The notes below the pieces were generated by a model, which was not told the origin of the DNA, searched no databases, and saw nothing but the letters and a program-made list of their open reading frames with translations. This document shows positions 11,232 to 23,400 of a stretch of 64,000 bases of DNA, in pieces (the stretch's first letter is position 1; the number at the start of each line of letters is the position of its first letter). The DNA is from Chrysogorgia sp. JL179-B06 (Eukaryota > Cnidaria > Anthozoa > Scleralcyonacea > Chrysogorgiidae): assembly GCA_035772405.1 (NCBI GenBank), contig JAYKKM010000227.1, positions 320,001 through 384,000 on the forward strand. Direction: 5' to 3'. Made by a program: the position numbers and the translations under genes.

Positions 11232-11635
11232 TTAACAGTGTCGATTCTTTATCTGTCCTGACGAATTTGTTTCCGCCATTTTGAAAGTTTCGCGGGCGAC
11301 GGCGAATGTCTGCACATGCGCACGACAACTAAAACTCGCAAGTCTACAATTCGTATCTGCGATGGCAACCCTAGGACGGGAACGTCGTTCAAACCAAAGA
11401 ATCTTTATGCGAAACAAAAAGAATGAATAATTTTTATTCCCAAGATTAATCTCAACGTCCTCGTTCTCTTTACAACGCCACTCAGAGCATTTCACGTCTT
11501 TAGGACGACGGTAATTCGAGCAGAGATGAAACAGCCGTTGCTCACGTTGCAAGCAATAAATTATTGGCGTTGTAATAGCATTGTAACCAGTAAGTTATTG
11601 GATTGTAACCAACCCCAAAACAACAAAGATCCTAA
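11232..11635. other. No recognised gene
   Basis: Minus-strand open frame 11232-11552 (106 codons) lacks recognisable motifs. The 11560-11610 stretch (GTTGTAATAGC, TTATTGGATTGTAA) has an inverted relation with 11855-11885, suggesting an older element split by later repeats. Confidence 0.3.
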
Positions 11636-11756
11636 TCCTAACCCCCGCGAGTTATCTAACCCTAATCCCCCGGCTAGCGAGTTTTCTAATCCTAACCCCC
11701 CGGCTAGCGAGTTTTCTAACCCTAACCCCCCGGCGAGCGAGTTTTCCCATCCCTAG
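11636..11756. repeat. Minisatellite, about 29-bp units
   Basis: Four units with the core CCCCCGGCTAGCGAGTTTTC separated by TAACCCTAACC. It reads as a Pro/Asn/Ser-rich repeat in one frame, which I regard as incidental. Confidence 0.85.
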
Positions 11757-11885
11757 CCAACACCACATCCACTCCCCTATTGTCCTAAATTAGTAGACTA
11801 GTTAGAGACTGAGCATGTGGGACTAGTAATTCACTGTTACACGCATGCGCTTACAATCCAATAACGTATTACAATCTAATAACTT

Positions 11886-12166
11886 AGGCCAGGTTTACAC
11901 TAGTACGGTCGGTAAGTGATCCGGAGTAGGTTGGCGTATTTTACAAAAGCTGATGTCAAGCATGTTTACAAGCCGTTTTCTTTGTCGCCGGAAGCTCTCC
12001 GCACTCGCGATTGCAGAGAGGTTTAATGCTTGCATATACGACTACATATATGACTACGCTACGGCAAACCACTCCGGATTAGGCAGGTACAGTGTAAACA
12101 CAACAAAGAAACTTATTGATTTTTTAACGAATCACTTACCGTACCGTACTAGTGTAAACCTGGCCT
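11886..12166. mobile_element. MITE with about 38-bp TIRs (AGGCCAGGTTTACACTAG)
   Basis: The left end AGGCCAGGTTTACACTAGTA...GGTAAGTGAT is mirrored on the right (ATCACTTACC...GTACTAGTGTAAACCTGGCCT). The interior also carries a long-range inverted pair (CTCCGGA near 11915 and 12075). No coding capacity. Target duplication unclear. Confidence 0.8.
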
Positions 12167-12599
12167 TATTGGTTATAATGCTATTACAACGTAGTGCAGT
12201 GCTCTGAGCTACGGAAGCCGTTGCCGAGAGTCTAGTCACGAGTTCTGTATATATGTGGTTGTAATGCCGGGATAAGATTCTGGGTATATTACAAGTAATA
12301 TTTGGCATATATATGATAATAATGAATCGTTTAATAAAAATATACATCTCGCAGTCTTAACGACTGAATTACAAGTATATATAAAAGATTACAGTACCAA
12401 TTCGACAATGTTAAAAAGTTTAACTATTTACAGGTAAAATATATTTAATTCTAGATCAACAATTGTAAAAATTCTATTATTTAGTGATATGACTATTTGC
12501 GTATAATTTACAATAAAAGAATGTTTAAATCGATTTGTTTTGCACTTGGCCACACAAAAGGATCTCTTCGTCCTTAATTGATTGTTAAATTCACGAACT

Positions 12600-14450
12600 C
12601 TTTCGGGTAACAGGTCTGCCAGTTTATGATCATTTCCCCCTACAATTTCATTGAATAATTTTTACACAGGTGATCACGTCTATCAATTTGAGTTAAAATA
12701 CCGGCTTTAGCGATGGCGTCACTATACGAGACTCCCGGAAATACAATACCCATGGCTCTTTTCTGAATTTCCAGGGCATCCGACAAATATTTGGGAAGAC
12801 TTGGCAGGAATATTCGAGGACTGATCTTATTACAGCACAATAAAAGCAAACAAGATCTTTTGTTTGTATATCGGCTCGTTTAAGTTGTTTGAGTATATAT
12901 AAGCGTTTAGCGGCTTTTTTAATGATATTTTCAATATGATCATTTCACTTTAAATCGTTTCTGATTGTAAGTCCAAGAATCTTGACTGCTTGAACTCTTT
13001 CAAAGGGTTGATGATCCACTTCTGTGATATCATATGTTGGAACAGTTTTTCTAAAGGAAACAACCATTTCTTTGCATTTTTTCGGATTCAATATGAGTTG
13101 GTTTTCTTTAGACCAAGTAGCAATGTGATTGATTTCCCTCTGTAAAGAACGTTCTTCATTTTGTAAAATAAACTCCGATACAGTGGTGTCATCTGCAAAT
13201 TTCCACATCAGTGTATTTGTCTTTTCCGAAGGCTTAAGATCATTGATCATGGCAAGGAAAAGCCAAGGTCCTAAGCGTGTTCCTTGCGGTACTCCTGCAG
13301 GTACATTCAACCAACGAGAAAAGCATTGGTTATTAAGCTTGACTCTTTGTTTCCGATCTCTAAGAAAGTCAATGAGCCAATTTATAATTGAAGATTTAAT
13401 ACCAAGACTAAAAAGTTTAGCGATCAGTATGTTGTGATCGATCATATCAAACGCTTTTTTATAATCAAGAAATGAGGTACGGACTGTAACGCTTCCCCCA
13501 TCTGTGAAGGACAGCCAATGATGAATCATTGAAATAAGTGCATGAGTCGTTGAAGATCTAGGTATGAAACCATATTGGTTCTGGTCAATCGACTTCGACA
13601 AGACTGGTTTCGATTCTTTCTCAATGATGATTTCTTCAGCGATTTTTGATCGGCTGCATGTTAGTGATATCGGTCTTAAATCCCGCTCAAAAACTTCGAT
13701 GGATGACGCCTTGGGCAAAGGCGAGACATTTGCAAGTTTCCAAACTTTGGGAACATAACTATTTTGAAAAGATGAATTTAAAATTAAAGTAATTGGTTTG
13801 CGCTAGAATGTCTGCAGAAACTTTTAGTACCCAATTTTGTAAGCCATCAGGACCACCGGCTTTTGAAGTGCTGATTTTTCTTAATTTTATGGCCACTTCA
13901 AATTCATTAACAGTGATGAATTGGTCATTGTTCTCAACAATAATATGCGCGTCGTTTGGTAGAGGTGAATATAGTCGCGCATCACATTGATAAATGATTC
14001 GTTTATTTTTTCACATAGTACTCTGTCTTCAAGATCAAGCTCCGGAGTTAGGATGCTACTTAAGTTTTTTGTAGCAGCCTTACAATTTCCACAAAGTTGT
14101 TTGACTTCCCGCCACCAATCTCTGGGCTTAGTATTCTGAGGTTTTCTACTTTAGATTTATAGTAGATTTTACGAATGCGTTTTCTTTCTCTATTTACTTT
14201 GTTTCGAAGCATTTTGAACAAAACATTTTTCCCGATGTGAATGCCTTTTGTCGGCGGGAGCCATCAAGGATTTTAAATGGCTGGTCATCCATGGGCGGTC
14301 GTTGTCATGGACTCTTACCGAACGTAGAGGCATGATGGTGTTTAAGCCGTAATTGATAATATCAGTCGATATTTCTGAATTTTGGTCGCAAGTAAAATCA
14401 GGAGATTTGATCGACAGCGATTTTGTTTTCGCAAGGTCAGTGACATATAA
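12600..14450 (-). pseudogene. Non-LTR retrotransposon ORF2 (RT), second type
   Basis: A 257-codon minus-strand frame (13718-12945) carries a near-complete reverse transcriptase: RPISLTCSRSKIAEEII, YGFIPRSSTTHAL, SFLDYKKAFDMIDH, VPAGVPQGTRLGPWLFLAMI and the catalytic WKFADDTT, then NPKKCKEMVV and ILGLTIRNDLK. Upstream (about 14400-13720) shifted frames read a linker and SKAGGPDGLQNWVL, which introduces the RT domain. Downstream (12944-12640) the thumb/tail reads IENIIKKAAKRLYILKQLKR and ALEIQKRAMGIVFPG. Stops and frameshifts near 13800, 12945 and 12800 make it dead. It belongs to the CR1/L2/jockey-like group but is clearly distinct from the copies at 240-1600 and 14.9 kb. No endonuclease domain remains. 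Confidence 0.85.
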
Positions 14451-14895
14451 TCCTTCAATTGTAGTAACTCTACTAAGTGCTACATAATGTATATGAGGAA
14501 TAGCCCTCTTTGTATTTAGGTTTACACAGGGGCGCTGGAGCCAAAGCTGCCCTTTGCTTACGGGGCAGCCGTGTGCCCTTTGGTACCATTACAATATCTT
14601 ATACTTCGTTTTAAATTTATTTTATCTCTCTAAGTTAAATTTGGAAAGAGATGCGAGCGAGATGCGTAATGAGGAAAATGAGGAGGAACGAGCCCGAACT
14701 AATCGTCGCTCGTCGTCGACGATTTCCGAAGTATAGATTGTGTAATTGTTACACAGAGGCACGCTGACGCAAGCTATTTTCTATTTGTTAAATATTAAAA
14801 TATATTATTAATATATTATCATGTTGTTAATAATATTAATACATTATTATGTTACTCTACATTGTTTTGAAGCTTAACAATCTCACTATATATAT
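14451..14895. other. No recognised gene
   Basis: AT-rich; ends in a TATATATATAT run. A 60-codon open frame at 14554-14736 has no recognisable feature. Confidence 0.4.
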
Positions 14896-14899
14896 ATAT

Positions 14900-15650
14900 T
14901 GAGGATATCATGACTTGGATTACTTGCAATATGCTCAAATGTCTATTTCCATTAATGACGGAGGTCATTCGCTTCTATTCACGCTGCCGGAATGTTCGTC
15001 TATTTCCATCAAAGTAGGAGGGCATCAACTAGAGCCTCTTGCAGAAGTAAGAGATTTGGGAGTCACGTTTGACTCTCATCTAACTTTCAAAGCGCATGTC
15101 AATAAAATATGTCCTTCAGGCTCTCAATCCATTCATTACATCGGCATAATAAGAAAATGTCTAACATAAAAAGATACTGAGCGTTTGGTACATGCTTTTC
15201 TTTCATCTAATCTTGATTACTGTAATGGCATATGTGACATGGCCTTCCCTCCTGTGACCTACAAAAACTTCAAATAATCCAAAACACAGGCTAGTTGTTA
15301 CAGCAAATAAATGTGTACATATTACGCAGTTATTATTTAATCATCATTGGCTTCCAGTACAACAACTAATAGCTTTTAAGCTTCTGGTAATATTTAAAAT
15401 CCTCAATGGCTTCGCCCCAATCTACATCGCTGATCTTTTTCATCAATATACAGTACTAGCTCCTGCTCGTAAACCTCAAGTACCGCAATTTCTTAACCAT
15501 ACCAAAGACATGCAAGTACCGAAAATCCTTCTCGTGTGCGGCTCAGAGACATTGGAATGTTTAACAGTTGATGATTTCAAAGCAAAATTGCATCTTTTTT
15601 AAGATAACTTTTGAGCAATTTTAATTTTATTGTAAAAAGCATCGAGACAT
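14900..15650 (+). pseudogene. Non-LTR ORF2 C-terminal remnant, third type
   Basis: The open frame 14915-15169 reads MDYLQYAQMSISIND, SISIKVGGHQLEPLAEVRDL and GVTFDSHLTFKAHVNKIC, the region just after the RT palm in CR1/L2-type elements ('vrdLGvtfDs.Ltf..Hv..ic'). Past a stop at 15168 the text continues as LVHAFLSSNLDYCNGI near 15190 and, in shifted frames, FKILNGFAPIYIADLF near 15395. The canonical order is kept but many stops interrupt it. A TTATTA-rich tract at 15668-15690 may be the 3' tail. The adjacent long-TIR element begins right after, at 15701. Confidence 0.75.
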
Positions 15651-16459
15651 GCGTTTTAAAGAACTGTTATATTATTATTATTATATCCACTTTACATTAA
15701 TTAGTCGGGTCAATATATGAAAAATTACCACCATAGCCCAAAAAAATTGCTAGAAAAGGTTTTTCGACTGTTTATGATAGTATTGAATATGGAGAATATT
15801 ATACTAAAAATCTACCAAAATCAGACGTCCGGAAAGTTGTCAAATCCAAGATGGCCGCCAATACCTTAAAATAGCCAACTCCCTTACTATTCACACTAGA
15901 ATGATACTTTTGGTGTCAACACCCATGTTTTAGGGGTCAAGGAACTCAGTGAATCACCGTTAAACAATCAGAATACCAGGAAATCCAATATGTCGCCCAA
16001 AATGGCCGCCGATATCCTAAAATTACTATCGGCACAAATTTGAGTCCGTTGTGAAGGAAAATCATTGAAAATATGATTGGACAGCCCACTTTCACATCTT
16101 CGTTCAAACGGAAAGTTAAAGCCATAATCCTCGGTGATGTGTCAGCCATCAAGGTTGTTCCAGATCAAATTATCGACCCTGCCGTGTTGTTCCAGCGATT
16201 TCTAGTTGTATCTAAAACAGGTGAACTTTCATTGGAGGATGTTATGGGATATGAGCTCAGTCCATTCCCCTGCTGCTCTTTTTGAGGCCAGAAATTTGTT
16301 TCGAAAGCCTAACAAGCCGAAAATAGCTCATGCTAACTGAGCATTTGAGTGATGCATCAAGAGAAGTCCTAACTGAATCTATTCCTAGAACTGAACATTA
16401 CGTCCTTGACGGAGGCTCCTTGCTACACCCCTGACTGTCTCCCTTCTTCCAGGGTACAC

Positions 16460-16908
16460 GGCGTACCGTGCGGGGGTGTGGGGGGTGTGACACCCCCCCC
16501 CCCCCACTTTTCACAGAATTGGTCGGTAAAACGCAGAGTCTGACCGATTGGTCAGACCGGAAGTTGGGAAAACCGTTAAGGGTGTCGGTAAACTGTTCAT
16601 CATATTAGATCGTTGGTAAAATTGACTTCATCGACTGTTTAAACGTTGTCGGTTGTATAAAATTCGATTTATATGAAATGTAATATTGTTACCATTGCAT
16701 GGGTTAATGTTAAATGAATATTCCTCCCTTTTCCCGATCCAACCGAGTATCCAGGTACTTTTCTCCGAAGAGCGCCGAGTGAAGATTCTGGATACAAGGT
16801 CACTGTTACCGGTACGTACAATGCAATGGAAGAAAATCTGCGCCCATGTGTAATTCGTCGGTAAAACTAAGACGATACACCCCCCATCCAAAATGGTCAC
16901 GGTACGCC
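16460..16908. mobile_element. Insertion inside the nuclease-like pseudogene, GGCGTACCGTG TIRs
   Basis: GGCGTACCGTG at 16460 is mirrored by CACGGTACGCC at 16898-16908, with GGGGGTGTG/ACACCCCCC just inside. The host coding text breaks off at 'GGSLLH' before it and resumes with the region leading to EDTDLL after it, which supports an insertion. Reading outward the right end is CAGTGGCGTACC, reminiscent of hAT-type termini; no clear target duplication. Confidence 0.55.
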
Positions 16909-17111
16909 ACTGCAGACAGATTCACCTGGGGATGAGACATTGCCAAGGGTGCAGTTGAAGTGTCCAGATATAATTCTACTACTTTGATAGGAGAAGACAC
17001 TGACCTACTAGTTCTGATCCTTTATTATGCCCAGACAGATAACAAAGACCTCTATTTCCGATCGGACAAGGCGACTGCTACAACAGTGTATAACATCAAC
17101 AGTCTTATATC

Positions 17112-17385
17112 AACCCTAGGAAATAATTTGCGTTCCCAGTACCCTTCCCGCCGAACACGACAGCCATTGCCTGGGATCCAATTTTTCAATCAATTCTTTC
17201 TCCTGATTTGGAAAGAGGAATTGATCAGCACAGGATTGCATTACAGAATCACTTTTCACAAGCTTTTGAAAGACCGACCTCTTCCCAACACCAAAGATCC
17301 GAGATGTACTATCACATCCTGCGAAGGCGTGAATGAAAAGCAACTGAGACCTGAGTCGCTGGCATCTTTGCACCACAGTACCTTG
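17112..17385 (-). other. Inverted internal segment of the nuclease-like gene
   Basis: Plus-strand coding text (VYNINSLISTLG) stops near 17112. The next part of the protein (SQLLFIHAFAGCDSTSRIFG ... QKLVKSD, then after a frameshift AMAVVFGGKGTGNANYF) is on the minus strand from about 17385 to 17112. Plus-strand coding then resumes with EKIVSSTSFVTPGRLPP. The most economical explanation is inversion of about 270 bp in place. The left break has CCTAGG; no convincing inverted repeats flank the breaks. Confidence 0.7.
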
Positions 17386-18359
17386 ACCAAGAGAAAATCG
17401 TATCATCAACATCGTTCGTGACACCTGGACGTCTACCCCCTGTGCGTCCTCCACCCAACTCCACTGTCTCAGAGTTTACTACCAGATAATGCTCTGGATT
17501 GGGAAGGAGAGTGACATGGATGTATTGAACTGGAGTTGGAAGTTGGAAGACAATAAATTGATTCCGGTAATGTCGGATATGAATGCTGCCCCTGACATGC
17601 TCCTAAAGATGATTCATTGCAAATGCAAAACTGCCTGCAGAACACCACACTGTAGTTGCAGGGTGTATGGGTTACCATGCACGCTAGCTTGTGGACAATG
17701 CCAGTTAGAAACGTGTGCCAATCCGTACACTCCTGGGGCAAGAGTGTAATTGACAATATGTATGCATTCATAGAACAATGGTAACTTTTTAAGTCATAGT
17801 GTTTTTGCCATATTAATATCGTTGAAGAACTGATAACTCGATCATTATTTAATTCACATCATTAGATTCCTAGAAACCAAAACCAAGGGATAGACATAAC
17901 AATTGCAACTATAGTGTGAATACTAGTGTAGCAAATGACTGATAGCAATTTTAGGATATTGGCGGCCATTTTGTGCGCCATATTGGATTTCCTGGTGTTC
18001 TGATTGTTCAAAAGTGATTTCACTGTTTCCAGTGAGTTTCTTGACCCCTACGATCTGGGTGTAGACACCAAAATTATCATTCTAGGGTGAATAGTAAGGA
18101 AGTTAAAGATATTTTAAGGTATTGGACGCCACTTGGATTTGACAACTTTCCGGAAGTATTTTTCCGGAAATATTTTTCCCCATATCCAATACTACCAGAA
18201 ACAGTTGAAAAACCTTTTCTAGCAATTTTTTGGGGTGAAACTGTATATTGACCCGACTAAATTATTAAATATTGTTATTGACAAACGTTTACTGTGAGTC
18301 CAGTAATAGATATTAAATAAATAAAGTCACTTAGACCGTTAGACGGCTTCTCGCACTTT

Positions 18360-19730
18360 TCCTCTTGCTTGTTTGCCAAGTAAGGTGAAAGTGCCCTTTT
18401 TCGAGATTCTGCCCCCGCTGCCCGGAGTTGCTTCCGGCGCCTTTGGGTTTACAAGAGACTGAGTGTCACCTTGTGACCTGTGTACAGTTTTTGCAGCTGC
18501 ATGGGTAGTGGAAATTGTTTTCTTACTACTTGAGCTCCTTTATTTCTACCAACAGCAAACTGTGTGGTGACAGGTTTGACTGGTGTCCATGTACTTTGGA
18601 TACTTTGGATAAAGATGTCTATTTTCATGTCTTGTTTTTTGGCCAACATCTTCATGATCAAATTCGACCCAAATTATACCAGATGGTTTATTTGGCTGAT
18701 GAAGCTGCACTAGTTTCACAACATTGCTAGCACCATTTGTTAAACCATCCTCATTCTTGCATTCAGAGCAATTTCTGTCCTTTCACCTTCAGCAATATGA
18801 AGGTTTGTTGCCAACTGTCTTGTATTTTTCAGGGAGACATGAGGAGTTTGTTTCATTATTTTGTCAGCTCTACATAACACTATCTTGAGCTTTGATAGTA
18901 TATTTATTTCATGTTGATGCTTGATGAACGTTTTCATTATATTGGTTGACCATAGCGTTTTGTATGAACTGTCGAGGAGCCTCTTTTGGGCAATTTTTTT
19001 CTTCAATACACCTTTCTTTTGTTTTCATTATATTTTGGTGTGTTTTCCTTCTCTTAACCGCTTCAAGATTTCAGCAAAAACTTTGCTTTCTCGTTGCCGC
19101 ATAATTTCATCTAGTTCAAACATTGTGAAGTGTTTTTTGGCAAGTATGCTATACTCTGAATTTTGAATATCATTAAATATATAACCATCAATGGAATAAA
19201 TCTCCAATTGCAATTATTGTAATTCCTCCAAAATCTTCCTTGCTACCTTTTATATCTTTCAGGTGGTTATTGATTTGAACAGTAAACATATTGCTTCCAA
19301 CCATTGATATTTCATCTGACAATATTAATTTTACACCACCTATAGTTGGCATCGCAATGTATTTAACTTGCTGGAATGCAGTGGTTTATAGTTTTTTTAA
19401 TGACTGACTTGCTGGTATTGCAATGGCACTGTGTATTGTATTGCCTTTGATGATAAAAGAAGCTTTTCCTGTTGGAGCTAGAAGTAAAATTTTCACTTGA
19501 TGAAAATCTTCACCAGCACGATAATTATAATGTTGAAGTGCTGCCTGATATATTGATTTTGTCAGGTGAGATTTACCAACACCTCCACTGAGGAAACAGT
19601 AAAATGGGTTGTCAGATATTTTAATTAGATGTAAAGCATGAGCAAAAATTATTTTTGTCTCTTGGATTAGACAGTGTAAAATAGTAAAGTATAACAAATG
19701 GCATGTTTAGAAGTGAAAGGGTTAACTCTT
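18360..19730 (-). pseudogene. PIF1-type DNA helicase (broken)
   Basis: Reading on the minus strand: NPFYCFLSGGVGKSHLTKS near 19600 (Walker A, G-x-GK-S), ILLLAPTGKASFIIKG near 19460 (motif Ia-like), GGVKLILSDEISMVG near 19330 (Walker B, DE), LDEIMRQRESKVFAEILKRL near 19100, and AAAKTVHRSQGDTQS near 18470 (the PIF1 'HrsQG' motif VI). This is the order of PIF1/RRM3 superfamily 1B helicases. Frames change between blocks near 19380, 19220, 19010 and 18740, so it is a pseudogene, and the N-terminal part is missing. Stand-alone PIF1-like genes are abundant in mobile elements of aquatic invertebrates. It lies directly downstream of, and in line with, the large gene at 20.5-23.9 kb. No Rep (HUH) domain was found, so a Helitron is not supported. 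Confidence 0.75.
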
Positions 19731-20484
19731 TTACCCCATTCACCTGACAAAAAGGCAAAATCAGGCAAACCAGGGAGTCGAACAATTAATCTAGTTTTAG
19801 GCAACTGCAACACCAATTTAATTGTTCGGGGCATGGATCCGACGACCCTGTTTTTGTGAAACCAAAATAAAATAAAATTTGTACCTATTATTTACTTTGA
19901 TAAAAATGGGTTATTGTTGTGCTTTTTCAACCTCGTACCCAGGCTTTTCACCAGAAAGACGGGTGAATAGACTGGGTATGAGCTTGTACTTTTTCATTTC
20001 CACTTTCCTGACCGACCGACCCTAAAAATTTTGAAGTATCAAATTGGTGTGGCCTTATACAGTAAGATGAAAAACATAACTCTTTCTAACCCCTCCACTT
20101 GTGAAATCAACTGGCATTAGACAGAATTTGGGGTCAAGGTGTTTTGGGGTGGGCAAATAAAAAGAGGAGGATTTTTTCCATCCACTTTTCCTTCGCCAGC
20201 TTTTTCTCCAAAACCCTTAATACCGCCAGCTCCATGGGCTATAGACAGTGTAAAATGATAAAGCACGGGATATTCCGTATTCGGGAGTGAAGCTAGACTA
20301 ACTTTTTCACTCCAAACTTTCCGGAAGTTTTCCCCTCTACGAGTAAAATCATCTGGCATTAGACACACTAAAATAGCCTATTGTTTAAAAATTAATGTAT
20401 AGAAATTTCTTTTTTGGGATTGAAGGGGTTATTGCAGGAATTGATTAACTTTACATTTTCATGCCTTATATTTTACCAGTATTA
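19731..20484. other. No recognised gene
   Basis: Spacer between the PIF1 remnant and the large minus-strand gene. ATTAGACA-CAGTGTAAAAT-like phrases recur (19670, 20230, 20350), hinting at small repeats. Confidence 0.35.
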
Positions 20485-23400
20485 TCAGTCTTCACCTTCT
20501 ATAGCACCTAGCAGTCTTTGCCTTAAAACAGTCACTCCGCCCTTAGCATCCAGTACTCTTTCTTTAAGTGCAGCAACTAATGCTGCTTTACCCATAGTCC
20601 TAGGATCACTAATTAATTGCACTATATTTGAACTATGTTGACTCTGAACATGTGCTGCAAGAGATGCCTTATCAGAAAACCTGCTTGAAAATTGTGAGCA
20701 TTTCATTGGAAGAATAATATCAATTATAGCATCAGAGAACTGTCCATTTCTAGCACACTCAACTATGTCTACACTATCTAAACATGTCTGACATTCATTA
20801 TTACCATCCTTGGCATCCCTTCCACAATTACATTTTCCTTCATAAGAACAATGTTTCGGAACACGAGGAAAATAATGTGAGGAATATGAAGAAGGTTGAG
20901 GGCAAAACTCTGGAATGTAAAAGCACCGGATATACTCTGCTCTAAAAACCTGCCACCATTTATTGTCAGTAACCGTATCTGATGTATGACGATTTGATAA
21001 AGAAAGATCTTTCTTTATACCAGCATGTTTGGACTCTTTTGACTGACAACTAACTATTCCATAACCAATACTGTGCTCTTGGTACAGTTTAACTGCATGA
21101 TATTGAAGAGCACAGCCCATTGTCCAGACAGTCAATGATACTCTAGTAGGAAAAAATAGTGCATGTAAATTATAATAAATCTGAAGAGTTTCAGATAGTA
21201 ATTCTAAATCAGAGTTATTAAGATCTATTTTGTTAAACAGTGATCCAGCATCTCTAAGCATTTGTCCAATCTTAGAAAGGGCAAAACGTAAAAGAACTTG
21301 GGCTTTAGATTCATTCTGCAGTGCAAGACAATCTACCAAACGATAATGAAATTGAGCCAACTTAATAGCCTGTGCTCCAATAAGTCTAACCTGCAATTTA
21401 TTGTGGCATGTTTTGGTGTTATCATGGTGCTCTTTGACATACTTAGCAATAAATGGTAACCCTACACCGAGTACCACATTTCGAACAGTTGCACAGCTAA
21501 TACCATGGGCATTCCTAAGAGTAGCCATGAGATTTTCATTTTGCTGTGAAGCACATTCCACTGTTCTTATCCTAGCACCAGCACCAGAAGAGCCAACTTC
21601 ATTTTGAGTCATCGGGCGATTGTTACTGTTTATGACATGACTCATGTTAGTTTCTGTTTGTGTCACTGGACCTTCTAACACAGAGATAAATTCATCATAT
21701 TTACCTCTAACAAGAAATTCATGGTACACTAAATCAAAAAAATCTTGCCAACAGTTGATTTCACAGTGCAAGGGTTCAGGCCTGAGCCTGTTTGCATATA
21801 TACCTATTCGTGGAGGACCAAACGTCCTCACACCATTTGCAGCTAGAAATTCAAGCGTTTTTTCATGTTTAGTTTTCTCACTAAGGTTACTTGACTCATC
21901 AAGTTTAGCCTTGAATGCTGTTATCATTTCAACATGTCTTGCTCTTGTTTCAGAAGTAGTAACTTCCCATGTTGTACCAATTTTTCCATTTGGAACATAT
22001 AGAGTAAATTTAGAAACCTTGGCATAAGGAGATGGGTAAGTAGCAGATTGGCTGACTTCATTAGCAGCCCATGTTTGCCATGACTGGTCAGCAGAGGGTT
22101 GAAATTCAAATGAACAAATTTGTTCATATATTGTGAAGTTGCTTCCTTCTAAGAGTAACATTTCTTGAGTATGCTGTTGCCAGATGTCTGACAAGATGGC
22201 ATCTTTTTCACCAACACTCAAACCATGAAGTATATACTGATAATCTTGACTTCGCAACTGAAGCCCAAAATTCCAGCATGTCAATGTACCTATTGACATA
22301 GTAAGCGAGCTTGTCTCAGGAGCACCATCATCACCAAATTGAAAAATGAAATGGTTAACCTTGCCATATTAAACCAAATCAATCTTTTTGCCAAATAAGG
22401 AAGTCTTAAATGCAGATCTGTAATCATAAAGCTGACTAGTGTACGACAGACACCAAGACCACCTGGTACTAAATTTACATGGCCAATATCAATGCTCGTT
22501 GCAAATGCATCAAGTTTATCTAGTGATACTAACTTAGGCATGTGAATTTCTACATTATTAACCTTTTTATTCCTTGGAACCCATGTTTCCTTGTCTGGGT
22601 CAAACAATAAATTCAAAGTCCTACACTGGAACCTATACTTCCTACTCGAAATATAGTTGTTGTACTTCAATACCAATGCCTGTTTAAGTGCAGCATCAGA
22701 TGACTCAAACTTCTTAGTGATAGCATTAAAATGTCCATACAAAAACCTGCCATTCTTAAAATTAGCTATAAGATTTTCAAGTTGTTTGCTTGATCCCAAG
22801 GACACAAGCAAATCCCATGCACCATATAAAGCCCCTTCTCCACCACCATGAATAAACTGCATAACATCTTTACTCTCATATCGACGCGTATACCTAGTGG
22901 TCGACTTAGGCTCATTTACCATATCAAATGATGTAGGGTTTCCCAGCCGTTTTGTTCGGGAGCCTAACTTTCTCTCAATGACAGATTTGAGCTTGCTGTG
23001 CTCAATTTGTTTTAAATTCAGCCTACAGGACATATCATTAAATTTTTCTGTTGATTCCTCAAGTTGTTGTTTTACATGATCTGCAGAATTCATGATGGCA
23101 GATACATGCTCAACTAAGATAAACAAACAAATAATACATTTTCAGCTCACATGCATATCTAGGATTTAACATTTAAATTAAATTTATAATAAGAACATAT
23201 TAAGACATATTGCAATATATATTCTATACTATTATAATTATTTATGCTATTATAATTTGAACCATTTAAATCACCTGCAACTTTTTCTTTCTTCTTGCAT
23301 AAATCAATCGTGCTTGACAACAATTCATCTGTACAAATTTAGAGAAATTATATTATTTGGTATTAAATCTCAAATATATTAAAGTCCAGCTTTCTATGTA

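Larger units (their letters stand above)
16070..17750 (+). pseudogene. FEN/PIN nuclease-like protein with C-terminal CXC-type Cys cluster (broken)
   Basis: Pieces in order: FTSSFKRKVKAIILGDVSA and PAVLFQRFLVVSKTGELSLE (16073-16285), HYVLDGGSLLH near 16395, LIGEDTDLLVLILYYAQTD (16984-17040), then on the opposite strand FIHAFAGCDSTSRIFGVGK (about 17340-17280), and again on the plus strand RVYYQIMLWIGKESDMDV and HCKCKTACRTPHCSCRVYG, ending CGQCQLETCANPY. This order matches an uncharacterised protein I recall as common in cnidarian gene sets. EDTDLL followed by GCDSTSRIFGVGK resembles the acidic metal site and helix-hairpin-helix of FEN1/XPG-type nucleases ('GCDY...GIGPK'); that link is my inference. 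The Cys cluster resembles tesmin/TSO1 CXC repeats. Stops, a 450-bp insertion and an internal inversion make it non-functional. Confidence 0.6.
15701..18260. mobile_element. 2.56-kb DNA element with about 320-bp terminal inverted repeats
   Basis: The outermost bases TTAGTCGGGTCAATATA (15701) and TATATTGACCCGACTAA (18260) are exact inverted repeats. The inverted match continues, with substitutions and small indels, over about 15701-16032 and 17940-18260. Shared landmarks include AAAAAACCTTTTCTAGCAATTTTTT-like text, GACAACTTTCCGG, CCAATACCTTAAAAT and CCAATATGGCGC/CAAAATGGCCGCC. Between the arms lies a broken gene (16070-17750). Target-site duplication is not clear, and the superfamily is unassigned. 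The arms have diverged from each other (by eye 10-20 percent), so it is not a recent insertion. Confidence 0.8.

Noticed and set aside
18360..19730. Helitron assignment for the PIF1 helicase
   Set aside because: No HUH Rep domain and no 5'-TC / CTRR-3' hairpin end could be seen.
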